From: Phytophthora sp. 'mugwort'
Lineage: Eukaryota; Oomycota; Peronosporomycetes; Peronosporales; Peronosporaceae
Reading direction: 5' to 3'
Length of the DNA stretch: 64,000 nucleotides
Assembly (NCBI GenBank): GCA_033558025.1
Contig: JAUCEF010000002.1
Coordinates: 3,148,399-3,212,398 of the forward strand
The position numbers and the translations under genes were made by a program. This document shows, piece by piece, positions 31,880 through 42,059 of the stretch. Position 1 is the first letter of the stretch, and every line of letters starts with the position of its first letter. The notes below the pieces were generated by a model, which saw nothing but the letters and a program-made list of their open reading frames with translations, searched no databases and had not been told where the DNA came from.

Positions 31880-32800
31880 GACATCTGGTGGAGATGTAAG
31901 ATGCACCTATCTACTTGCTGGAGAAGGCATTGTTCGGCCCATGGCTACGACTCGTGGCCTGTTGTGGGAAATATGCGTGCATTAGACCGCTTCCAGCGAG
32001 CTCGTGTTGTGGACGATTCGAATCAAGAACAATTTACTTGGACGGTCAATCCTATTCTCATCGACGATGCTGTTCTAGGAAAAGCGAATCCACACGCGAT
32101 AACTATTAGCTCATGATACCGTGTCGGACGAAATGGATATTAGCTAAAGATCATCTCTACTACCGAGCCAAGAGAAGCGCTGACTTCTACGAAGAGGTCC
32201 CGACGATAGGAAACGCGGTGGGTTCGGGAAACCAAGCCAGAGAAACGAAAGTTGATTTCGACAGTGCCTTTAGCAAAACGAAACGGCGGGGAAGCAGTAT
32301 GAGCTCTGGAACGGTCACGATGGAGGCATATACGGACGGCGATTACGGTAACAACATTAATGACAGGCATTCCGTGTCGGGAGGGCTGGTGATGACGGGG
32401 GAGGGGAAGGGGGCGCTCCAGTTGTGATAAAGTCTAAGTTCCAGAGAACGTTTGCACCCCGCTCTGCTGAAGCAAAGCACATGGCGTTGAGCCTCTGCAC
32501 ATGGGCGCGAGTAACTTAACGATATGGGTCTCGTGGGACGAACGCAGATTTAGGAGGACAACCAACATGCTATTGCTCCGGTACGGAACGCTGGGTATCA
32601 CTCGAGAAGCAAGCGTGTTCATATCCGCCGTCATTTCATCCGTGAGAAAAAATGTCGAGCGCGGAACGGTCAAAATTGATTATATTAACACGATGAGTCA
32701 GCTTGCGTGTATGCGGACGGAGGCGCTGAGTACCAAGAAGTTGCAGTGCTTGCGCGATGCGAGCGGAATCACGTCCAACTTCACCCTGCCTTAATGGCGA
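31880..32800 (+). pseudogene. Ty1/copia pol relic (RT end and RNase H)
   Basis: Near 31900-31940 a YLLEKALFG-like piece recalls the copia RT block LxKxLYGL. From about 32270 the RNase H domain is clear: AYTDGDYGNNINDRHSVSGG with the first catalytic Asp, then through several frames a SAEAEY-like block, EDNQxAI-type and RxKRVHIRRHFIREK blocks, and finally LRDASGI. This order is the Ty1/copia RNase H end of pol. At least five frame changes are present. The copia LTR that should follow may lie in 32890-33000 but could not be delimited. Confidence 0.7.
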
Positions 32801-33499
32801 GCGGTGCTCTTGCACGGTTCAATAATGTATATGAACCGCGGACACTGTTCATGCTCTGGTTGGCTGACCACCAAGACAGTTGTCTTAACGGTTCATAGAG
32901 GCAGGAACTAGCGTTTATTCAAGCGCACTCAACATAATAACAACGAGGACAACAGGGATTTAGAATCTAGATAGACACGAACTACAAGTTTAAGTCACTC
33001 TAATTACTCACTTCGGCAATATACCCTCAACAACGCAGCTGCTCCTCAACATCCTCTCGCAGGAAGGCATGCTTCAACAGCTGTAGCAGACTGGTGCCGG
33101 TTGTAATCGCTTACAGGCGGTTGGCGGAGAAGGCTGTGGAGGAGAACGGGGCAGGCCTGAACATGAAATACGAGCGGTATTCTTTCGAAGAGCAGGGGAG
33201 TCGGGCAGCTAACACTCAACATCAACCAGTCTTCAATTTCCGGTTTCGGGCAGTGGTGTATCGGAGTGAGTCCCGTTCACGACAGTATTGTTATAGCTCT
33301 ACTCAATCGGAGATACAAAGGGAGGGTATCCGTTTTTTTTTTTACACTATTTCGTGTCACACATTAATAGAACAGCGGCTGCTATTATTAATAAACAGTG
33401 CATTTAGTTAATACTAAGGCTGACACTTCACATCGTTCTTCTTCGTATTTGTGACGCACAGAACGAGCGTTATCAGTAGCGCTCGCTTTATTCATTCAC
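32801..33499. other. Intergenic, possible copia LTR remains
   Basis: No coding domain recognised. Contains a run of T bases near 33330-33340. Confidence 0.35.
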
Positions 33500-34965
33500 T
33501 CCTGTTGCAGTGAGCAAGGTTAGCGAACCAGAACTGAACCCTCAAGAAGGAATTACAGCTGCTGTTGCAGCTGTCCAGTCGATCAAGCTGTCTATTTGAC
33601 AATCTGAAAGGGCCCTCAATGTTGAAAGGAGCAGTTTTCATCGTCGTATTTCCAAACAAGTTCCGATGGGCGTTAAATGTTGGCCGACTCCAGTGTTAAC
33701 AGAAGGAGAAGTTCCAAGTGTTCTCGAATCTGTAGATGCCCGTACCAATATAGGGCAATGCTTTACGTCGAGCGAGATGAAGCTCTTCATCGGCGACGTT
33801 GTTGATCGCAGCCCATATTACGAGTGACACCGGAAATCGTTCCTTCCACAGGTTGGGTGAACGGCTTCATCCGTGTCGCAAAGATGTTTTCGGTAGGCGC
33901 AATGCTCAAACCAAAAGTTGTATCAAAGGTGGAATTGGAGAATCCACATACGCGTCGAGCCGCAACTCTTTTCTAGTAACATCGCTGTTCATATAGTACT
34001 TTAACTGGTTCGCCACGCATGTGCTGGCTGGAGGGCCTGTGCTGTTGACTATGAATGAATACAAGCTCATTTTTCCGTGCGTATGCTGGCCGGCGCTCGT
34101 CGAAATGACATTCATCTAAATGCCATCCCGTCCCCCACCTCGCACTTTCGGCAACCTTGGATGTTGCTGTCTTCAATGACTTCGAGACGGATCTAGACGC
34201 CGAAGTCGAAGCATATCAGAAGCGGACTCGCATTATGGTCGATGAGACCAACATTGTCGCCGTTGCTGTGCCAGCATTTAGATCATCATTGAGCCGTGCC
34301 CATATTGTCGACGGGCTTGAAAACAAAATCTGGGATTTATCCGCTAAGCTGCAGCAAAATGATAAATGAATCATTGGTGATAAGCCTGCCAAGGAGAAGG
34401 AGGAAAACATCTTCTAATACCTACGGTAACGATCACAGACAGAACGGCGCGAAATGGACAGAGGTCAGGAGACAACCTGGATAGAGTGCGTGTGGCTTCG
34501 ATGAACCACTTGATGATGGATGACAGCAAACTGACCAAAACACCAAATCGCGATTTACACGATGAACGCGTGAACGGTGCGTGTTTGATGACGAGTGACG
34601 GAAATTTGCAAGTATAGCGCCGGTAAAGCAGCAGCGAGGGAGGCGAAACGTGTTAAGAAAGAACTAAAAGCAAATGCAAGGTGTTGAAAGCGAAGGAACG
34701 GGAGCAAAATTAACTTGACAAACGCGTCGCTGCAGCACTTATAAATCGGGGCTGACTTGCAGCCGCCCAAGCAAAGAAGATAAGCGAGCAGCCAAAAATA
34801 TAGCCAAGGAAGACAAACGGGCTGCCAAAGATCAGGCAAAACAGGAGAAGCGGATCGCTGCAGAAGAAAAAAAAGCGAGTCCGTCTTTATACAATACAGA
34901 AAAAAGGAGAGCGGCTCTCAAGGCAAAACAAACAAAAAGAGTGTCGCTATCCAAGCAAGGAAAAT
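33500..34965 (+). pseudogene. Pogo/Tigger-like (DDE_1) transposase relic
   Basis: The first part reads ITAAVAAVQSIKLSI and a SFHRRISKQVP-like piece, an HTH of the CENP-B/pogo type. After many stops, the frame 34157-34369 begins DVAVFNDFETDLDAEVEAY, which corresponds to the LQPLDVxVFxxFK block after the third catalytic residue of DDE_1 transposases. A Lys/Ala-rich tail follows in broken frames (34620-34965). The catalytic centre itself is not readable. Decay is heavy. Confidence 0.5.
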
Positions 34966-35499
34966 AAAGCGATCAGAGCCTGCTCTCGCGAAAACAATTT
35001 TGCGGACTGAAGCAACTCAACTAAAACCCAGAGGCAAACTGTTCAGTCTTGATGCTTAGTGCAGTTGCATCTCCGATACAAACGTCCTACTACTCCGTTT
35101 CAGATCTATAGATACATTACCAACTAACCAATCGCAAAATACGCCATAGACTGTGGACTACTGCGTCTCATCGCATGATTAGAGGCGCCCGATCCAGGCG
35201 AATCGAATGGTGTGCGGAGCTCGGCTAAGAATGTAAAATTGATGCCACAACAAGCCATGGAGGCAGCTTGTCATTTTTGATCCAGCTTGGCATTAACGAT
35301 TTTGCCCACCCTGCTCAAACGAACCCGCCTCCTCTATGGCCCCGCATCTCGACCGCCCCTCGCCACGAACCAACCTCACCGACCAAACGGGACCGCGTAC
35401 TATGCCCCCCCCCCCCCCCCTCTTCGCCGCGCAGTGGGCGGCAAGCTGAAGCACAGTTCTCTCACTGAAGTGTCTGCTTCCTTCGACATCTTCACGCAG
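34966..35499. other. Interval with a poly-C tract, no gene recognised
   Basis: Contains 16 consecutive C bases at 35405-35420. Short frames on both sides of this run are low-complexity translations. Confidence 0.5.
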
Positions 35500-36430
35500 T
35501 CAAATGCGCTGGATCTCGATCCAGCGCATTTGTAGCCGGGCCAACAAGAACGCCAAGGCCACCGGCATGTTTCGGCGACCTCGCGCAAGCCCAAGAGCGG
35601 TAGGCGGAAGGGTGACCGTGTTCGCGAGCTTGATCGTCTGCGCAGTACTGCAACGACGTTACGCGCCGCCGCCGCAGCATGTGACCTCCCGTTTTTTTTT
35701 CGAGAGCTTAAGATCGGCAATATTCGCGTCAGAACCTGCTTCGTCATAATCGTGCTGACTGACGTCAATAAGGACCTGCGCTTGAAGTTCTGCGCGGGCC
35801 ACGTCGACCCGTCGACCATGCCTTTTGACTCCATGGATGACGTCATCCATGTGGATGAGAAGCTGTTCTACGTGACCATTGGGAAGCGGCGCTACATGCT
35901 CCTTCCAGATGAGATAGTCCCTACTCGACGCGTGCGCAGCAAACGGCACATCCTAAAGGTCATGGTGCTCGCGGCGGTTCCTATGCCGCGCTGGGACCCA
36001 AGCTCTTCGACATTAAAATTGTCCTATGGGCATTTTGACCCACAACCAGCGCAGCGCAGCAGTCGCTTACGACCAGCGGGCACGCTTGTGACGAAGAAGT
36101 AGCCAGTGAACAAGTCTACATACAAGGAAATGTTGGATGAGCGGGTCCTGCCATCGATCAGAGCCGAGTGGATTGTGACTTTCAGTGAGGAGCGCATTGT
36201 CATCCAACAGGACAGCGCTCCCGATGCTGTGCTGAGGGCGGCGGTAGATGCAAGTGGCTCTAATATCCAGCTGCGCTTTCAGCCTCCTAACAGCCCCGAC
36301 TTAAACGTGATCGACCTCTCCATTTCAACACTATCCAAGTACGTCAACAGCTGGAGACGGCGAGAGCGCTGGACGAGCTTGTGGCCAACGTTAAGAGTGC
36401 GTACGACGCAATTACATCTTCAACGCTAAA
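35500..36430 (+). pseudogene. Mariner-like transposase relic
   Basis: The frame 35752-36102 reads DVIHVDEKLFYVTIGKRRYM, with the first catalytic Asp in HVDEKLF, then VRSKRHILKVMVLAAV. The frame 36106-36429 contains ERIVIQQDSAPDAV, with the second Asp, and FQPPNSPDLNVIDLSIS, with the third acidic position in SPDLNVIDL. These are the three catalytic blocks of a mariner-type DDE/D transposase. One stop (36100-36102) and upstream frame breaks disrupt the gene, although the C-terminal two-thirds is well preserved. The N-terminal HTH lies in broken sequence from 35540. Confidence 0.75.
35501..35532. repeat. Perfect palindrome, 15-bp arms
   Basis: CAAATGCGCTGGATC (35501-35515) is followed by TC and then by its exact reverse complement (35518-35532). 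It sits at the 5' edge of the mariner relic. Confidence 0.95.
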
Positions 36431-36901
36431 CACAGCAACTCTGACCTGCACTGCAACATGGACAGCTGCGTTGCTGCGGAAGGCAATAACGACTTGAAGC
36501 CTAGGCACGGAGAAGGAAAAAATTGAACGGAGGGACGATTTCCCCGCCGCATTCAATGCAGTCCTTCCAGTGCCTCATTTGTGTGATCAGGTCAGGTTTG
36601 GCAGATCTAACTATATTGAACGGTAGTGAGAGATCAAGTGAACAACCTATTTCTGTAATCTATATAAAGATCTGAAACGGAGTATTATATAACATCAGTC
36701 TCTAACACTGTCCTGCAATAGGGTTTCGCGGAAGCCGTTTTTTTTGTTTTTTCTGCGGCATGATAAATCCGCCTTCAGAGGTAGCTCCACTCAACCTACT
36801 GCATTTACAAACTATGTTTTCATTCTACCTCACAAATATGTGTCCTGCTTAGTCTGACCGGCACGGGAAAGGGCCGCTCAAAACGTGTCCCGCAATAGTG
36901 T
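36431..36901. other. Intergenic, no gene recognised
   Basis: AT-rich flank between the mariner relic and the MULE. T-rich runs near 36738-36756. No coding pattern. Confidence 0.5.
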
Positions 36902-36910
36902 CAATCGAAA

Positions 36911-37854
36911 GGAACTTTTTTTTTAATCAAAATTGGATCAGGTCAAGTTTTGGATCAACTGTATACATGGGTCTTGCGACGGGTCAACTTGCAGAACAAC
37001 TTTTCCCTCTAATAACTTATAAACTTACGTATAAGATAAGAGATGTGGAACCTTACGAAATAATCTAATAATAACTAAAACTATGCATTAGAAGGACAAA
37101 TGGGTGCGATTCTGGCTGTATTTCAAGAAGACATGGATGAAGGAATTCAAGCCTGATTGCTGGAATGCTCACGGTCTGAGCGAAACTCTTATCAACAGGA
37201 CAAAAAATCCTCTGGAACGATACAACAGGACGCTGAATAACGCGTCTACCATTGCGCATCTTGACATCGGCCAGTTTATCGGGGTCATTGAAAGAGAAGC
37301 ACAAGCACATGTCAGTCTTTTGTCGGATATCGCGAACCGCCGCGCCCAGGCTCCGATACACGCACCTCCTTTCTCTCCACTCAGTGAATCTGATAGTTCA
37401 ATGCGAGATGGTGCCGATTACGACTCGGCATCGTCCGGCTTTGCATCTCTTAAGTGCTAGACTTACCATGGCAGCGGCTTGGGCTTTCTATTATTCTAAT
37501 ACATATGTTTTATATTGATTTAAAGCTTTTATGTGATTAGTGTCACTTTCGAGAAATGTTGGTTAATTTTTATTAGGGTCGCAGAAAGCAATTGTGTGAG
37601 TAAGATGTGTTTTTAATGGCAGATTTAAAACAGACTTAAAATTTTAGTCCAATCAAAAAGCTCAATTGCATAAAAATGATATGTCCTGATGGATCAACTT
37701 TTGGAGCAACTTATTTAATGGAACAACTTTTGGATCAACAATTTTTGTCTTACGTAATTTAATTGATCCGATCAGTTGACACATCGCAAGACCCCTCTAA
37801 ATAGTTGATCCAAAACTTGACCTGATCCAATTTTGATTCAAAAAAATTGTTACC
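36911..37854. mobile_element. MULE-type element, 944 bp, with ~78-bp TIRs and 9-bp target duplication
   Basis: The left end (36911-36988) and right end (37774-37854) are inverted repeats sharing AATCAAAATTGGATCAGGTC, AAGTTTTGGATCAACT and GGTCTTGCGA in order, with a divergent patch in the middle. Flanking copies of CAATCGAAA at 36902-36910 and 37855-37863 are a perfect 9-bp target duplication. Long terminal repeats plus 9-bp duplications are the hallmark of Mutator-like elements. The interior keeps a fragment of transposase C-terminus and subterminal GGATCAAC/AACAACTTTT motifs. The element is too short to be autonomous. Confidence 0.9.
37104..37460 (+). pseudogene. MULE transposase C-terminal fragment inside the element
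   Basis: The frame reads WLYFKKTWMKEF, then NRTKNPLERYNRTLNN and IGQFIGVIEREAQAHV. NRTxNPLERYNRxLN is the pattern found just before the end of oomycete MULE transposases. The DDE core is missing, so this is an internally deleted derivative that kept its 3' coding end. A Ser/Pro/Asp-rich tail precedes the stop. No ATG in a plausible place begins the fragment. Confidence 0.65.
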
Positions 37855-38005
37855 CAATCGAAAAGGATATCCAGAGATTTCGGATAATGCGCGTCACTGG
37901 TCTTTGCACTCCAACACAATGTGCAACTGTAACCTTAACCTTAAAGCAACATAACTTTAGCAATTTGACAAAGAGCACTGTAGGAGACTTACCGACGCAT
38001 CAACC

Positions 38006-38729
38006 ATGGCGCCGTCCTTGAGTCCTTTACTGACTGAAAGCCGCGCGCTCATCGACTCGCTGGGCTACGTGGACACCGAATATAATTCGCCGCTCAGTCA
38101 GCAGCAGGTTCAGGCGCAGATCCGAGCGGAGATGGCGACATTCTCCCCACCCAAGGACCAATATCTTGCCTACTTGCCGCCTTACTCGCCCACGTTCGGC
38201 GGTATGGCACGGCTGCAGACCGAGTTCAAGCGTGTGGCGGCCAACGTACCGTTGGATGCCATCGACATGAACCGGTACCAGGTCAAGGAGCCCATAGGCA
38301 AGCACGCGCAGTGTTTGGAGGCCTGGGAGGGCGCGGTCAAGCAGCTGGAGTTGGCAGTAGAGCACCAGGGCAATAGGTAAACACACTCTACCGTTAAGAC
38401 TGAGGTAGAACAAAAGTACAAAACTGACGTTGTGTGTGTGCTGTAGGGTGGTGAACCTGGAGCTGCAGCAGGGCTACGGTACCAAGCTGGCCAAAGTGCG
38501 CGCAGCTGTGCTGGACGGCATGAACGCGCAATACGAGCACAAGCTGGAGAAGACCAAGGCGGCTTCGAACAAGATCAACCTGGCTCGGCAGCAGGACCAG
38601 ACGCGGAATGCATCGAAGCTGCTCAACTACCAGAGTAGGTACTACGAGCTGCTCGCCAAGAACGCGGCAATCAAGCGGGCGTGCGCCGAGCAGGAGCCGC
38701 GGCTACAGAAGAAAACCAAGACGGCGTAA
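38006..38729 (+). CDS. BCAS2: Pre-mRNA splicing factor SPF27 (BCAS2), two exons
   Basis: Exon 1 is 38006-38376 and exon 2 is 38447-38729, joined across a 70-bp intron with GTAAAC...TGTAG borders (38377-38446). The join completes an Arg codon and yields about 217 residues. The protein matches SPF27/BCAS2: LIDSLGYVDTEYN near the start, then the coiled-coil core around ELAVEHQGNRVVNLELQ (spanning the junction), and a helical C-terminus ending in basic residues. SPF27 is a core subunit of the Prp19 complex, which activates the spliceosome in the nucleus. Without the splice, exon 1 reads a stop inside the donor (TAA at 38378-38380), which supports the intron. It is the only gene in this window where an intron is clearly required. 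Confidence 0.9.
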
Positions 38730-39053
38730 ACGATCGATCGATGGGGCGTTAATCTCTATGTTGGAATTCAACACCATGGGGAGCTTGCAGTTTACTAACC
38801 ATTACCGGAGAAATGGCTCTTTTTACCACCAATCGTATAGTGTACCAAGTATTGGAGTAATCCGAGCTTCAGCATTTCCGAGTTTCTTACGTTTCTTAGG
38901 AGAATTTAAGGCGAAAATGGAGAAAGCATGCCAACCCCGTCGACATCCACATAAAGCAACTTAGGCAAAAACTGCGAGGCCGGATGCATATTACACAGGA
39001 AGGCAGCTAGACCGCCGAGCTCGAGACCAATCGCGTCCCTCTGCTCCTCAATT
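38730..39053. other. Intergenic between convergent genes
   Basis: 324 bp holding the 3' ends of the SPF27 and GH5 transcripts. No gene recognised. Confidence 0.6.
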
Positions 39054-40952
39054 CTAAACTGGAGTCGCTGTCGTACTCAAAGGCGTTTCCGTAGCTGCCG
39101 CAGCTGAACCTGAAGACGCGGTCGGTATAGCTGTAGAAGTTGTCGTGGTCGATGTGGTACCACTTGAAGAGCTACTGGTCGGCGAGTCCGCAGTGATCGT
39201 GGCGCTACTACTTCCAGACGACGAAATCGTCACCGTCGTGGTCTTGGAGAAGCACGGGAAAGAGCCGCTGCCCTTCAGGTTCTGCAGCCCAGTAGAAAAG
39301 TCTGTGTGGTACGTCTCCCACGACGAGCTCGTGTACAGTCCGTACTGCCACGGATCATCGGGCTTGTACTCGTCGTTAAAGTCGTAAGATCCATCGGGGT
39401 TGATAGCCCATGCGAAGCCGCCCGTCATGTTCATCTCATTAGCGTATTCGATAAGAATTTCAATCACACGCGTGCTCGTGAGGCCCGCCAGCAGCTCCGC
39501 TGAGCCGTAGATGCCACCAAACTCACCGTAGAACGTGGGCACACCAGCCTCTGTTACAGCATTACCGAAAGCGTTGTCCAATATAGCCGTTACAGCAGCC
39601 TTGAGGAGCACATTCCCGTCCGTCGTGTTCTCATACTCCGTCACGGATACGGTGCTGCCGCTCGAGGACTGTTTCTTGAAGAAGTATGAGGATGGGTACA
39701 CACTGGGCGAGTAGAAATGCGGCGCGAACACGAGCTTGCCGTCCGTCTTGAGCGCGATAGGGTTGACACTGGCGTTCTGCAGACTGGCTCCGTACCAATC
39801 ATTGTACGTCACGTTGGCGCCGTTGATCTCAGTTACGGTATTCGTCGCGTAGTTGCCCTCGGCCACGATGAGCCAATTGGGGCAGATGGCCAGAATCTTG
39901 TTACCGATGATCTCTACAGCACGGGGCCAGTTTACGTCTGGGTCGCAGTAATCGTCGCTGTCGTCCTCGGGCCAGCAGCCACCCACCGGCTCGTTCTTCA
40001 GGTCGATACCGATGATGTTGTATTCGAGGTCACTGCACAGCTCGGTAGCCAGCGTCTCAAACATCTTGTATATGGTGGCAATAGGGTAGTCTTCAGTGTA
40101 CCACAAGTGCTCGGACGTGTCGTCTGTGAAGTTGGGGTCGATCTTGTGGATATCGAGCAGCACGCCGATCTGTTGCTTGCCAAGGCCCTGCACGACCTTT
40201 TTGATCATGTCGATGTACGTGTCGACATTGAGGTCCGTGTCCAGACTATTGACAAAGAGCTTCGTGTTTGGAGCCGAGTTGTCGATGATCATCTGGGCGT
40301 TCAGCGGCAGACGGACGGCGTTGAAGCCGTTGTCCGATAGGTTAGCAGCGATGTCATCCAGGTAGCTCTGCTTGGTAGCGAGACCATGTGGGACGCCCTC
40401 GGCGTTCTCCATACCGCTCCAGTTAATACCCGTAAATACCAGCTGCTCCTTGTCGCCGGTTTTGCTGTCCTTGGCGTAGATCTTGCCGTCCGACGTGACG
40501 TAGTCCGGTAGCAGACAGCTCTTGACGCTGATACTCTTCCTCGCGCTGTCCACCTCGGTCGCCGACTCGGTCAGCGACTGCTGTGTCTGGGCGCTATTGA
40601 ACTCCTGCACGCCAAAGTAGGCGATGAGGCCAAGCGCCACGGCAGTCACGAGCAGTAGAAAAAGCGCACCGGGCCACACGACCTTGCGGCCCGTGTAGGT
40701 CTTGGCGGCGGCGGCTCCTCCTCCTCCGGTTGCGCCGATGTCGTCCAGCTGGCCCACGGCGATGTCCTGGTGGGCGGTTGTCGATGGACGCGCGGCCATC
40801 GTGGGGCGCATCATGGGCACGTCGCTACCGACGTCGTTCGAGCCTCGGCCCAGGTAACTGCCATACATCTCCTCCTCTGACGTGTCCCTCCACACGTTCG
40901 ATTGCGTGCGCTCGCCCGCGTTCTCCCCGATGGGCGAGTTCCCCCCGTACAT
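39054..40952 (-). CDS. Membrane-anchored GH5 glycoside hydrolase (cellulase/glucanase-like)
   Basis: A 632-residue type II membrane protein. A cytosolic N-terminus of ~90 residues precedes one membrane helix (about 91-115, VVWPGALFLLLVTAVALGLI). The external part is a GH5 (beta/alpha)8 domain: FTGINWSGMEN (about 173-183), GFNAVRLPLN, the acid/base Glu in LKNEPVGGCW (E321), His412 in FAPHFYSP, and the nucleophile Glu in FYGEFGG (E477). A Ser/Thr-rich tail of about 65 residues ends the protein. GH5 enzymes cleave beta-glucans by a retaining mechanism. Such anchored forms probably act on the organism's own cellulose/glucan wall, or on plant walls; which of these is unknown. No intron is needed. 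The plus-strand frame 39717-40340 is an antisense shadow. Confidence 0.85.
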   Translation of the reverse strand: MYGGNSPIGENAGERTQSNVWRDTSEEEMYGSYLGRGSNDVGSDVPMMRPTMAARPSTTAHQDIAVGQLDDIGATGGGGAAAAKTYTGRKVVWPGALFLLLVTAVALGLIAYFGVQEFNSAQTQQSLTESATEVDSARKSISVKSCLLPDYVTSDGKIYAKDSKTGDKEQLVFTGINWSGMENAEGVPHGLATKQSYLDDIAANLSDNGFNAVRLPLNAQMIIDNSAPNTKLFVNSLDTDLNVDTYIDMIKKVVQGLGKQQIGVLLDIHKIDPNFTDDTSEHLWYTEDYPIATIYKMFETLATELCSDLEYNIIGIDLKNEPVGGCWPEDDSDDYCDPDVNWPRAVEIIGNKILAICPNWLIVAEGNYATNTVTEINGANVTYNDWYGASLQNASVNPIALKTDGKLVFAPHFYSPSVYPSSYFFKKQSSSGSTVSVTEYENTTDGNVLLKAAVTAILDNAFGNAVTEAGVPTFYGEFGGIYGSAELLAGLTSTRVIEILIEYANEMNMTGGFAWAINPDGSYDFNDEYKPDDPWQYGLYTSSSWETYHTDFSTGLQNLKGSGSFPCFSKTTTVTISSSGSSSATITADSPTSSSSSGTTSTTTTSTAIPTASSGSAAAATETPLSTTATPV

Positions 40953-41249
40953 GGCGTCTCGCGGTAGTTCACTAGCTAAATAACCGGACTTCTTCGTGCC
41001 TAGACACAGCAGATAGACACAGCGACGGCTGTAGGCGAATGAAGGGAGTATCTGTACACGCGAGCGACGATTTGCGATAGCTCCTATTCCACGCGAAAAA
41101 CCGTCGTGGAAAAATACAGCATGCTCATGCAGAAAAAAATATGTTTGTATTGGCCGACATACTAAATAATTACAATAAGCTATTAGTTATTGCGTTGAAT
41201 AGCGCATTTAAGCCCTGATGCTGGTCGCACGCCATTAGTGGTCTGCACA
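40953..41249. other. 5' flank of the GH5 gene
   Basis: Presumed promoter and leader of the minus-strand GH5 gene. No motif assigned. Confidence 0.5.
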
Positions 41250-41892
41250 GCTGTTCATGCTGAATACCATGTACTCGCGTTGGCGCTAAAATAGCGGTGG
41301 TTGTTATGCCAGGCAGCAGGAATATTACATGGATTCGGTTTTGTGAGAATGTCTTGCATCGATACAGTGCCGTTACCGTATTGCCATTTCTCGGCGAAAA
41401 TGCCTCGTGCCGGTAGCGAGGTGACAGGTCTCACAGACGTGCTGCTCACCAAGGTGATTGGTAGGATTGAAATCAGGACCAGTAACGATCAGACGACAAT
41501 ATACTGGAATTCAGCCAAGTGACGGTAGAAAGCTGCGACTTGTGCACCCAAGACGATAATTTTGTTGGTGGTGCCGATGAGGCGTTGGCTGGCAAGTGAT
41601 AACGATGCTTGACGATAACCTTTTCGCCATGAGAATGCAATGGCCACTGTATTGAAAGTCGAACGAGAGGGAATATTTTTTCTTGTCACCATAACCCTTT
41701 GAGTTGCCTATCCATTTCCGATGCCGTCATCGAACACCGCTTACAAATCGGCGTTCCCTGCTGCTGAGCACCAGCGACGCCTTCATGGACTAAAAGGTAA
41801 TATCCTTTCCAATTTCCAACAGACAAACTCTTGCACCGTGCAATCATATGGATAACGCTACTCTTGCTCGCTGAAGCTATAACAGTACTCAC
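41250..41892 (-). pseudogene. Unrecognised minus-strand gene fragment, probably repeat-derived
   Basis: Minus frames 41892-41686 (SVGNWKGYYLLVHEGVAGAQ, then TPICKRC) and 41452-41255 (EKWQYGNGTVSMQDIL, then AAWHNNHRYFSANASTWYSA) read like two pieces of one decayed protein with frame breaks between them. The CKRC pair hints at a zinc site. I do not recognise the family. Confidence 0.3.
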
Positions 41893-42059
41893 AGAAAATT
41901 GTGAAAGCAGAGCTCTATTTATTCTACTATAGTAACCAGTCGGAATATCAAGAGCAACGGGATATCTATCGCCACATTGCCTTCATCATGACTTAAAGTC
42001 TTTAACAACAGCGCAAGTTTCGCCAATCATTTCTTAGTATATATGCATAAGACGAATAT

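Noticed and set aside
39717..40340. A 207-codon plus-strand open frame
   Set aside because: It lies exactly antisense to the GH5 domain; high GC at wobble positions opens the opposite frame.
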